Of a DNA stretch of 31,678 nucleotides, positions 23,531 through 30,571 are shown piece by piece. This DNA comes from JAFKKS01 sp039808325 (GTDB lineage: Bacteria; Pseudomonadota; Alphaproteobacteria; Rhizobiales; Xanthobacteraceae): contig JBDHSU010000031.1 in assembly GCA_039808325.1 (NCBI GenBank), positions 1 to 31,678 on the forward strand. Direction: 5' to 3'. The position numbers and the translations under genes are program-made. The notes beneath the pieces were generated by a model, which saw only the letters and a list, made by a program, of their open reading frames with translations, was not told the DNA's origin and ran no database searches. Each line of letters opens with the position of its first letter. The first letter of the stretch is position 1.

Positions 23531-24517
23531 TTAGCTCAGCGCCACGTTCACCGACGATTCCGGCAGTTCCTGCCCGAAGCAGCGCTGGTAGAACTCGGCG
23601 ACGATCGAACGTTCCAGTTCGTCGCACTTGTTGAGGAAGGTGAGCCGGAAGGCGAAGCCGATATCCTTGAAGATGTCGGCGTTCTCCGCCCAGGTGATCA
23701 CCGTACGCGGGCTCATCACCGTCGAGATGTCGCCGCTGACGAAAGCGTTGCGCGTGAGGTCGGCGACGCGCACCATCTTGTTGACGATGTCGCGGCCGGC
23801 GTCGTTGCGGTAGTGCTTCGCCTTGGCGAGCACGATCTCGACCTCGTTGTCGTGCGGCAGATAGTTCAGCGTGGTGACGATCGACCAGCGGTCCATCTGC
23901 GCCTGGTTGATCTGCTGCGTGCCGTGATAGAGGCCGGAGGTGTCGCCGAGGCCGATCGTGTTCGCCGTCGCGAACAGGCGGAAGGCCGGATGCGGCTTGA
24001 TCACGCGGCTCTGGTCAAGCAGCGTCAGGCGGCCCGACGACTCCAGCACCCGCTGGATGACGAACATCACGTCCGGACGGCCGGCATCGTACTCGTCGAA
24101 GCAGATGGCGACGTTGTGCTGATAGGCCCAGGGCAGGATGCCGTCGCGGAACTCGGTGACCTGCTTGCCATCCTTGATGACGATGGCGTCCTTGCCGATC
24201 AGGTCGATACGACTGATGTGACTGTCGAGGTTGACGCGCACCATCGGCCAGTTGAGCCGGGCAGCGATCTGCTCGATATGCGTGGACTTTCCGGTGCCGT
24301 GGTATCCCGTCACCATCACGCGGCGGTTCTTGGCAAACCCGGCGAGGATGGCGAGGGTGGTCGGACGGTCGAAACGATAGTCCGGATCGACATCGGGAAC
24401 ATGTTCGTCCGGCTCGGAATAGGCCGGCACTTCCATGTCGCTATCGAAGCCGAACAACTGCCGGACCGACACCTTCATGTCGGGCAGGTTTCCAGCCTCA
24501 GGTGTGACGACAGACAT
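23531..24517 (-). CDS. cobS: Cobaltochelatase AAA+ ATPase subunit CobS
   Basis: A 328-residue AAA+ ATPase of the aerobic cobalt chelatase. Walker A GYHGTGKST is near residues 70-78, Walker B ICFDEYD near 136-142, and sensor-1-like FATANTIGLGD follows. The N-terminal RQLFGFDSDMEVPAYSE is characteristic of CobS. The start is ATG 24517 with a strong GGAGG 5 nt upstream (CACGGAGGACCA). It is followed by cobT about 100 nt on. The arrangement cobS-cobT separate from the main cobalamin operon, with a J-domain gene and bolA close by, is common in Rhizobiales by my recollection. No cobalamin riboswitch was recognised ahead of it. Confidence 0.96.
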   Translation of the reverse strand: MSVVTPEAGNLPDMKVSVRQLFGFDSDMEVPAYSEPDEHVPDVDPDYRFDRPTTLAILAGFAKNRRVMVTGYHGTGKSTHIEQIAARLNWPMVRVNLDSHISRIDLIGKDAIVIKDGKQVTEFRDGILPWAYQHNVAICFDEYDAGRPDVMFVIQRVLESSGRLTLLDQSRVIKPHPAFRLFATANTIGLGDTSGLYHGTQQINQAQMDRWSIVTTLNYLPHDNEVEIVLAKAKHYRNDAGRDIVNKMVRVADLTRNAFVSGDISTVMSPRTVITWAENADIFKDIGFAFRLTFLNKCDELERSIVAEFYQRCFGQELPESSVNVALS

Positions 24518-24716
24518 TGGTCCTCCGTGACCCAGGGTGTACCCGAGGCTCACGCGGCAGCGTTGAAGCGGTTCGGATTTCAGACCCAAATTAGCAGAAT
24601 CGAAGGGGAGGGCGAAACCTCCTCCTTGGTTTTTCTCATCGCACGATGACGGGGCTCGACGCCAGTCCGCACGCCCTGGCGCATCCCTGCGTTGCAGGCC
24701 GCGCCGGGAGGGGACC

Positions 24717-25331
24717 TTAGCAGTATCCGGCCGCCTTCAGGTAGTTGTAGGCCTGGATGATATCCCGCAGCCGGTCCTCGAAGCTCCGGTCGCCGCCGTT
24801 GGCATCCGGGTGGTGGCGCTTCACCAGCAGCTTGAAGCGAGTCTTGATCTCGGCCTTGGTCGCGTCGACCTCCAGGCCGAGGGTGTCGAGCGCCTTGCGT
24901 TCGACGTTGCGGATCATGCGCCGTTCCGATTCCGGTGGCTCCGGCGGGGGCTGCCAGTCCGAGCGGCCGCCGAATTCGCGGAAAAATCCGAGCGGATCGG
25001 TGGTCGGGCCGAAGGCCGGCCCCTTGGTCCGGCCGCTGCCGTTCATCCCCATCTTCCAGGTCGGCCGATGCCCGGTAAGCGCGTCTTTCTGGTAGCGCGC
25101 GACGGCGTCCTCGCTCATGCCGGTGAAGTAGTTGTACGAGCGATTGTACTCGCGCACATGCTCGATGCAGAAGCGCCAATACTGGCCTTCGCGCAGCCGC
25201 CCTTTCGGCGCGCGGTGCGTCGCCGGCGCCTGACAGTTCGGCCACGCGCAAACCGGGCAGTTCATGCGCAGCTTGCGGTCTTCGTCCTGCTTGACGCGGA
25301 TACCGTCGAATATGGGCGAGTCAAATTTCAT
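24717..25331 (-). CDS. J-domain co-chaperone with N-terminal cysteine/histidine cluster
   Basis: A 204-residue cytosolic J-domain protein. The C-terminal J domain (about 145-204) has the HPD motif in VKRHHPDANGGDRS, the surface that stimulates Hsp70 (DnaK). The N-terminal part has a CPVCAWPNC and later WRFCIEHVREYN, giving CxxC...C...CxxH pairing that could bind zinc. It is unlike DnaJ itself (no G/F or CxxCxGxG repeats). The gene diverges from bolA. Its client is unknown; the neighbours might hint at Fe-S or cobalt-chelatase assembly. Confidence 0.9.
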   Translation of the reverse strand: MKFDSPIFDGIRVKQDEDRKLRMNCPVCAWPNCQAPATHRAPKGRLREGQYWRFCIEHVREYNRSYNYFTGMSEDAVARYQKDALTGHRPTWKMGMNGSGRTKGPAFGPTTDPLGFFREFGGRSDWQPPPEPPESERRMIRNVERKALDTLGLEVDATKAEIKTRFKLLVKRHHPDANGGDRSFEDRLRDIIQAYNYLKAAGYC

Positions 25332-25450
25332 CGTCGTCGATTATGAAAAGCGGCTTGTGGTGCGGCAAGCGCCGAATGGCGAAGATCGCGCATACGCGTA
25401 TGCGCTGAAGGCGAGTTCCACTTTCGGCGCCGATGTCTTATGTCAGAACG

Positions 25451-25723
25451 ATGCATACGCGCGATATCATCACGAGAAAGTTGACCGAGGCTTTCGCGCC
25501 CGCCGATCTCGAAGTGATCGATGAGTCCGAGAAGCACATCGGGCATGCGGGACATCGGCCGGGCCACGCGACCCACTTTCAAGTCTATATCGTGGCTCAG
25601 GCCTTCCGGGGGAAGAGCCGGCTGGAACGCCACCGCATGATCAACGCGGCGCTCGCGCAAGAGCTGGCGGGCGGCGTGCACGCGCTCGCCATTCGTGCCA
25701 CCGCGCCGGGCGAGCCACCGTAA
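25451..25723 (+). CDS. BolA family protein
   Basis: A 90-residue BolA-fold protein (class II KH-like), usually acting with monothiol glutaredoxins in iron sensing or Fe-S trafficking. Seen are LTEAFAPADLEVIDES, HATHFQVYIVAQAF and the invariant histidine in SRLERHRMINAAL. The start may be ATG 25451 (MHTRDIITRKL); ATG 25433 adds six residues. Neither has a clear ribosome-binding site. It diverges from the J-domain gene with about 120 nt between. Whether it is BolA or a YrbA-like member is not settled. Confidence 0.92.
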   Translation: MHTRDIITRKLTEAFAPADLEVIDESEKHIGHAGHRPGHATHFQVYIVAQAFRGKSRLERHRMINAALAQELAGGVHALAIRATAPGEPP

Positions 25724-25792
25724 CGCCGGCGGCGATGCCCGGCGAGGCGAGGTGCAATCGGCCTCGGCCCTCAATAACCGTCATGCGCGCAC

Positions 25793-25824
25793 CGTCATGC
25801 GCGGGCTGGACCCGCGCATCCATC
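25793..25824 (-). repeat. Dispersed palindromic repeat GATGGATGCGCGGGT, copy C
   Basis: CGTCATGCGCGGGCTGG followed by ACCCGCGCATCCATC on the plus strand, which reads as the same element as copies A and B on the minus strand. A partial repeat of its end (ACCGTCATGCGCG) precedes it. It lies between convergent bolA and the NTF2-like gene. Confidence 0.75.
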
Positions 25825-25936
25825 CGAAAAAAATTCGCGAAGCGGCTTGCCGGCGCGAAGCAGCCTGCCGGACCGAGAGGGCGTTCACGCCCGTCTTGGC
25901 GGCCTCTGCCGGCAATGACGCTTTTGCCGCGCTGGC

Positions 25937-26353
25937 TCAGCGTGTCTCGGCCTTGAACACCTTGGCGATGATCCGCCAGCCTTCGCCGGTCTTCAGCAGC
26001 GACAGATAATCGACGAAGAACCGCGGCGGCGCGGCGCATTCCACTTTCGCGAACGCGCTTGTCGGGCCGGATTGGTCGATGTGTACGATACGGTCATGGC
26101 GCGGATGACCCTGCGACTTCGGCGAGGTGCGTTTGCGCACCATGTCGAGCCAATGGTCGCGCGGCCAGTCCGCCACCTTGCCGTCGGCGTCGAGGCTGTA
26201 GAGATGCGCGGCCGGGTGGAAGATCTTGAGAAAATTGTCGGCGCTGCTCTCGTAGACGCCGTCGAGATAGATCGCGAGAAGCGCTTCGATCTCGGCGCGA
26301 TCGGGAACGTCGTCGACTTCTGGCTTGCGGAGCGGTGTAGCGGCGGGAGCCAT
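25937..26353 (-). CDS. NTF2-like protein, lumazine-binding-like family
   Basis: A 138-residue single-domain protein with an NTF2-like cone fold, closest in feel to the putative lumazine-binding (Lumazine_bd_2) family. Seen are IEALLAIYLDGVYESSADNF, HPAAHLYSLDADGKV, the HDRIVHID strand, FAKVECAAPP and FVDYLSLLKTGEGWRIIAKVF. No catalytic residues can be assigned. Start ATG 26353 has GGAGG about 8 nt upstream; a longer frame to 27442 overlaps aroB and is spurious. It follows aroB on the same strand by 95 nt and may share its transcript. Confidence 0.82.
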   Translation of the reverse strand: MAPAATPLRKPEVDDVPDRAEIEALLAIYLDGVYESSADNFLKIFHPAAHLYSLDADGKVADWPRDHWLDMVRKRTSPKSQGHPRHDRIVHIDQSGPTSAFAKVECAAPPRFFVDYLSLLKTGEGWRIIAKVFKAETR

Positions 26354-26448
26354 AGTGCGTCCTCCTTGAATGCGAACGCGCATGGTACTCGCCCGTCGCG
26401 GCGATGTCTTGTCTTGCGTTTCGGCCCGCGTCGTTTCGGCGGTGCGCG

Positions 26449-27582
26449 TTATGTCGCGGCCAGTACCTCGCCCAGAAAATCGCGAACCTCGGCGGCGTCC
26501 GCGTCCGGCGCCACGAAGCTTTTTCCGATGCCCCGCGCGAGGATCAGGGTGAGCTTCCCGCGCCGAACCTTCTTGTCCTGCAGCATCAAATCCATGAGGC
26601 CGTCGACGTTTGGCCAGGGACCCGCCAATTGCGTGATGCCGGTCGCCAGTCCCACCGCGTCCAGATGCCGCCGCATCCGCTCGGCGTCGGCCTGCGGCGC
26701 GAGACCGAGCCGGACGGAGAAGGCGAAGGCGAGCACCATCCCGAACGCGACCGCCTCGCCGTGCAGCAGCCGGTCGGAGAAGCCGGCCGCCGCCTCGAAG
26801 GCATGGCCGAACGTATGCCCGAGATTGAGCAGCGCGCGGTCGCCCCATTCGCGTTCGTCGCGTGCGACGATCGCCGCCTTCGCCCGGCAGCTCGTCGCGA
26901 TCGCATGCTCGCGCGCGGCGCCGCCGCTGAAGACGTCGGGCCAGTTGGCCTCGAGCCAGGCGAAGAAGCCTTCGTCGTTGATCAGCCCGTATTTCGCCAT
27001 CTCGGCGTAGCCGGCGCGGAACTGGCGCGGCGGCAAGCTGTCGAGCAGCATGGTGTCGGCAAGCACGAGCACCGGTTGGTGGAAGGCGCCGAGGAGGTTC
27101 TTGCCGTGCCGCGAATTGATGCCGGTCTTGCCGCCGACCGAGGAATCGACTTGCGCGAGAAGCGTGGTCGGCACCTGTACGAAATCGAGTCCGCGCCGCA
27201 CGATCGCCGCGGCGAAGCCGGCAAGATCGCCGACAACGCCGCCGCCGAGCGCGACGACGAGGTCGCCGCGCTCGATGCGCGCCTCGAGGATCGCGTCGCA
27301 GACCTGTTCGAGCGTCGGGATGGCTTTCGAGCTTTCGCCGGGCGCGACGATGACGCGGGCGCAGCGCGCGCCGGCGCGCTCGATGGAACTCATCGCGGCG
27401 GCGAGATGATGCTTGGCGACGTTCTGGTCGGTGACGATGCACGCGGCGGCGCCGGGCCGCAGCTTGGCGACGCGGGCGCCGAGCTCCTGCAGCACGTCGC
27501 GCCCGATGACGATGTCATAGGGGCGGCCGCTCAGGTCGACGGCGACGGTCGTGTGGTTGCCGCTGCGCTGCGGGACGGTCAT
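26449..27582 (-). CDS. aroB: 3-dehydroquinate synthase
   Basis: A 377-residue NAD- and divalent-metal-dependent enzyme that converts DAHP to 3-dehydroquinate, the second shikimate step. Motifs are GGGVVGDLAGF (NAD site), QVPTTLLAQVDSSVGGKTGI, AEMAKYGLI, and the metal-binding LNLGHTFGHAFE. Length is typical. Its ATG overlaps the aroK stop by 4 nt (ATGA), so the two are translationally coupled. Confidence 0.97.
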   Translation of the reverse strand: MTVPQRSGNHTTVAVDLSGRPYDIVIGRDVLQELGARVAKLRPGAAACIVTDQNVAKHHLAAAMSSIERAGARCARVIVAPGESSKAIPTLEQVCDAILEARIERGDLVVALGGGVVGDLAGFAAAIVRRGLDFVQVPTTLLAQVDSSVGGKTGINSRHGKNLLGAFHQPVLVLADTMLLDSLPPRQFRAGYAEMAKYGLINDEGFFAWLEANWPDVFSGGAAREHAIATSCRAKAAIVARDEREWGDRALLNLGHTFGHAFEAAAGFSDRLLHGEAVAFGMVLAFAFSVRLGLAPQADAERMRRHLDAVGLATGITQLAGPWPNVDGLMDLMLQDKKVRRGKLTLILARGIGKSFVAPDADAAEVRDFLGEVLAAT

Positions 27583-28178
27583 GGTTCAGGCTCTCCGCAT
27601 TTCAGATGCGCTTGCAGTTGCGACACGATCTCCTCCACCATCGTCATGTGCGGCACGTCGTGCGATTCCACGGTGAGGTCGGCCTCGGCGTAAAAGGGAT
27701 CGCGCTCCGCCATCAGCCGCTGCAGGGTCGCCGCGGGATCGGCGGTCTTGAGCATCGGGCGGTCGCTGCGGCGTTTGATGCGCCGCATCAGGACATCGAA
27801 TTCCGCCTTCAGCCAGAGCGATACGGCTTTGCCGTGCACGGCTGCGCGCGTGTTGGCGTTCATGAAGGCACCGCCGCCGGTCGCGAGAACCTGCGGTCCC
27901 GCATCCAGAAGGCGCTCGATGACGCGCGCCTCGCCGGAGCGAAAGGCAGGCTCGCCGTGGCGTTCGAAGATTTCCGGGATGGTCATGCCGGCGGCCGCTT
28001 CGATTTCGGTGTCGGCGTCGACAAAGGGCAGGCCGAGCCGCGCCGCCAGCCGCCGTCCGACCGAGGATTTGCCGGCGCCCATCATCCCGACGAGCACGAT
28101 CGAACGGCGTCCGAGCGCGGACAGGAGGTTCGCGTCCGCACTCGTTCGGGAAATGCCGTGCAGCGTCGTATCGGTCAT
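27579..28178 (-). CDS. aroK: Shikimate kinase
   Basis: A 199-residue P-loop kinase that phosphorylates shikimate with ATP. Walker A is GMMGAGKSS (31-39), the shikimate-binding Asp is in FVDADTEIE, Arg in FRSGEARVI, the GGG motif is in LATGGGAFM, and a lid arginine lies in RRSDRPML. An N-terminal extension of ~25 residues is seen, usual in this order. Overlaps aroB by 4 nt. The XerD operon diverges upstream. Confidence 0.96.
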   Translation of the reverse strand: MTDTTLHGISRTSADANLLSALGRRSIVLVGMMGAGKSSVGRRLAARLGLPFVDADTEIEAAAGMTIPEIFERHGEPAFRSGEARVIERLLDAGPQVLATGGGAFMNANTRAAVHGKAVSLWLKAEFDVLMRRIKRRSDRPMLKTADPAATLQRLMAERDPFYAEADLTVESHDVPHMTMVEEIVSQLQAHLKCGEPEP

Positions 28179-28398
28179 GGGACGGTTCTAGAACATGGGG
28201 CGGAAAAGTGGAAACCGGCTTTCGTCAAAAATCGCGCTCACTTAAGGCGATGCATTAAGGTGGCATGTGTGAGCGTGACCGAAAATCGGCATCGGCATCA
28301 CGCCAATGCGTCACCATCGATACTTGTATTGAGCGTCAGAACGTGGTCGTAGTTGGAACGGAGTTTCGGAGGGGAACTCCCAAGCCTGCGTCGCCCCT
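28179..28398. other. Divergent intergenic region between aroK and the 49-residue protein gene
   Basis: It must hold promoters in both directions but none is convincing. GCGGAAAAGTGGAAACCGG (28201-28219) recalls a dispersed rhizobial palindrome half. A GGAAC at about 28353 has no CGTT 16 nt on, so an EcfG site is not supported. Confidence 0.5.
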
Positions 28399-28548
28399 AT
28401 GCCTAGTTTGATCCGCCTGATATTTGCTTTGGGCCTGCTCGGTGGCTTGGCCTACGGGGCGATTTTCGGCCTTGCGACGTTCGGCGAACCGAAGACGCGG
28501 GAGATCACCGTGACGATCCCGCAAGACCATCTCAACAAACATCGCTGA
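28399..28548 (+). CDS. Small membrane protein upstream of xerD, 49 residues
   Basis: A 49-residue protein with one hydrophobic helix near the N-terminus (about residues 3-26, LIRLIFALGLLGGLAYGA) and a polar tail containing KTREITVTIPQDH. The gene lies 13 nt before xerD and is likely co-transcribed and translated with it. I recall short proteins of this form next to xerD in Rhizobiales, usually of no known function; some are misnamed histidine kinases. Confidence 0.75.
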   Translation: MPSLIRLIFALGLLGGLAYGAIFGLATFGEPKTREITVTIPQDHLNKHR

Positions 28549-28561
28549 GGCGGACGCGCCG

Positions 28562-29512
28562 ATGCCGCGCAAGGGCGCCGCTGCCGATTCCGGCCTGGTT
28601 TCGCTCTTTCTCGACATGCTGGCGGCCGAGCGCGGCGCCGCGATCAATACGCTCGCGGCCTATCGGCGCGATCTCGACGATTTCGAGGCGCATCTTACCA
28701 AGAGCGGCCGTTCCGTGGCGGCGGCGGAGAGCGACGATCTGCGCGGCTATCTCGCGGCGCTGGCGCGCCGTGGGTTCTCCGCATCGTCGGTGGCGCGGCG
28801 GCTTTCGGCGCTGCGGCAATTCTATCGTTTTCTCTACGCCGAAGGACATCGCAAGGACGACCCGGCGGCGGCGATCGAGGGACCGAAGCGCGGCCGTTCG
28901 CTGCCCAAGGTGCTCACCGTCGACGATGTCGACCGGCTGCTTACAGTCGCGCGCGAACAGGCCGGCGACGGCGAACGCCCCATGGGCGAGCGGCTGCGGC
29001 GCGCCCGGTTCGTCTGCCTGATCGAGGTCCTGTATGCGACGGGCCTGCGTGTGTCCGAGCTCGTGGCGTTGCCCATCGCCGCCGCCCGGCGGGATGCGCG
29101 CATGCTCCTCGTCCGTGGGAAGGGCAACAAGGAGCGGCTGGTGCCGCTCAACGCGGCCGCCAAGGCCGCAATGGCCGACTACCTCGCCATGCGCGACGAG
29201 GCCGGGCTAAAGGCGTCGAAGTGGCTTTTCCCGTCATTCGGGGAGAGCGGACACTTGACGCGCCAGCATTTCGCCCGAGACCTCAAAACCGTGGCGGCGC
29301 TGGCCGGCATCCGCGCCGACAAGATCAGCCCGCATGTGCTGCGGCACGCCTTCGCCAGTCACTTATTGCAGAACGGCGCGGACCTGCGGATCGTGCAGAC
29401 GCTGCTCGGCCATGCCGACATCTCGACGACCCAGATCTACACGCACGTGCTCGAGGATCGGCTGAAGAGCCTTGTGCGCGACCTGCATCCGCTGGCGGAC
29501 GAGGTGGGGTGA
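28562..29512 (+). CDS. xerD: Tyrosine recombinase XerD
   Basis: A 316-residue site-specific recombinase that with XerC resolves chromosome dimers at dif near cell division. The catalytic residues are complete: Arg163 (TGLRVSEL), Lys187 (VRGKGNKERL), His258 and Arg261 (ISPHVLRHAFASH), His284 (LLGHADIS), Tyr293 (QIYTHV). The N-terminal SAM-like domain (about 12-95) contains NTLAAYRRDL. Size and motifs fit the housekeeping XerD rather than an integron or phage integrase, and no att sites or cargo are seen near. The stop is 4 nt from the convergent oxyR stop. Confidence 0.93.
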   Translation: MPRKGAAADSGLVSLFLDMLAAERGAAINTLAAYRRDLDDFEAHLTKSGRSVAAAESDDLRGYLAALARRGFSASSVARRLSALRQFYRFLYAEGHRKDDPAAAIEGPKRGRSLPKVLTVDDVDRLLTVAREQAGDGERPMGERLRRARFVCLIEVLYATGLRVSELVALPIAAARRDARMLLVRGKGNKERLVPLNAAAKAAMADYLAMRDEAGLKASKWLFPSFGESGHLTRQHFARDLKTVAALAGIRADKISPHVLRHAFASHLLQNGADLRIVQTLLGHADISTTQIYTHVLEDRLKSLVRDLHPLADEVG

Positions 29513-29516
29513 CGTT

Positions 29517-30437
29517 TCAAGCGGAGACGCGCGGCCGTGCCAGGGGCGCGACCTCCAGCGCGTCGGTGACGAGGCGGGCCAGCAGCAAGAAGTCGTCGAC
29601 GCGCGGCGAGGTCGGCCGCCATGCGAGGCCGATCGTTCGCTTCGGCTCCGGCTCCGCAAACCGCAAAAGCTTCACGCGGTCGTCACGGACCTCCGTGTGC
29701 GATGCAATTTCCGGCACGAGCGTTACGCCGTAATTGTTGGCGACGAGTTGCATCACCGTGGCGAGGCTGCTCGCGCCGAGGCTCGTGACGCTGTCGCGGC
29801 GCGCCATCGCGCAATAGGCGAGGGCCTGGTCGCGCAGGCAGTGACCTTCTTCCAGCAGGATCAGCCGGCGCTGGTCGACATGAGTTGCGAGGGCTTGCGT
29901 TCCCGCCGGCAACGGATCGATCGCCGGCAGCGCCAGGAGAAACGGGTCCTCGAAGAGCGGCAGCGTGGCGACGTCGGCGTCCTCCGTCGGCAGCGCCAGC
30001 ATCGCCGTATCCAGTGCGCCGATGGCGAGCTCGGAGAGGAGCGCCTTGGTCTGCGTCTCATGGACTTCCAGCCGCAGATCCGGATGGCTTTCCTGCAGCC
30101 GCGGAAGAACCCGAGGCAGGACATAAGGGGCAAGGGAGGGAATCACGCCGAGGCGCAGCGACCCCGACAGCGGCCGGCGCGCGCTCTGCGCGAGGGCGGC
30201 GAGATCGTGCACGGCGCCGAGGATGGCCTCGGCCCGGCGCGCTACCGCGGTGCCGGTTTCCGTCGGCACGACCTGGCCGGAGCGGCGTTCCACCAAAGCG
30301 GCGCCGAGGAGCTTTTCGAGATCGCGAATCTGCATGGAAAGCGCCGGCTGCGACACGTTGCAGGCCTCCGCCGCGCGGCCGAAATGGCGATGACGCACAA
30401 GGGCGTCGAGATAACGAAGCTGCCGCAGCGTGACCAT
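29517..30437 (-). CDS. oxyR: Hydrogen peroxide-sensing regulator OxyR
   Basis: A 306-residue LysR-family activator with an N-terminal winged helix (LRQLRYLDALVRHRHFGRAA then VSQPALSMQIRDLEKLLG) and a C-terminal effector domain. The redox pair Cys200 (EEGHCLRDQ) and Cys209 (LAYCAMA) aligns with Cys199 and Cys208 of E. coli OxyR, so it should sense peroxide through a disulfide. It diverges from katG, its usual target, sharing a 134-nt AT-rich regulatory region. This is a standard, secure assignment. Confidence 0.95.
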   Translation of the reverse strand: MVTLRQLRYLDALVRHRHFGRAAEACNVSQPALSMQIRDLEKLLGAALVERRSGQVVPTETGTAVARRAEAILGAVHDLAALAQSARRPLSGSLRLGVIPSLAPYVLPRVLPRLQESHPDLRLEVHETQTKALLSELAIGALDTAMLALPTEDADVATLPLFEDPFLLALPAIDPLPAGTQALATHVDQRRLILLEEGHCLRDQALAYCAMARRDSVTSLGASSLATVMQLVANNYGVTLVPEIASHTEVRDDRVKLLRFAEPEPKRTIGLAWRPTSPRVDDFLLLARLVTDALEVAPLARPRVSA

Positions 30438-30443
30438 GTGATG

Positions 30444-30490
30444 ATAAGAAAATCTGATCGTGAACTTATAAAATACGATTAGACCTTATG
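30444..30490. promoter_or_regulatory. Candidate OxyR-binding region
   Basis: Between the oxyR and katG starts, ATAAG (30444-30448) is matched by CTTAT (30465-30469), an inverted repeat, with a further CTTAT at 30485-30489. Base composition is AT-rich against GC-rich surroundings. LysR-type regulators bind such spaced inverted repeats, but the match to the ATAG-N7-CTAT OxyR pattern is poor. Confidence 0.4.
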
Positions 30491-30571
30491 GCCCGACTGC
30501 GCAACAATGGAGTTGATCCAAATAAAAACCACGATGAACGAACGCCAATCGGGACCGCGAGCGGAGAGAGA

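Noticed and set aside
24518..24716. Cobalamin riboswitch ahead of cobS
   Set aside because: The gap holds a GGAGG/CCTCC hairpin with a T-run on the plus strand but no B12-box-like core, and it is upstream on the wrong side for a minus-strand leader terminator.
26404..27693. A 429-codon plus-strand frame opposite aroB, and a 501-codon minus frame over aroB ending in the NTF2-like protein
   Set aside because: aroB is unambiguous. The long minus frame only shares its end with the real 138-residue gene, which has its own ATG and GGAGG site at 26353.
28562..29512. XerD-type recombinase as the integrase of a mobile element
   Set aside because: The sequence fits housekeeping XerD, it is co-linear with a small gene common near xerD, and there is no tRNA, att repeat or cargo nearby.
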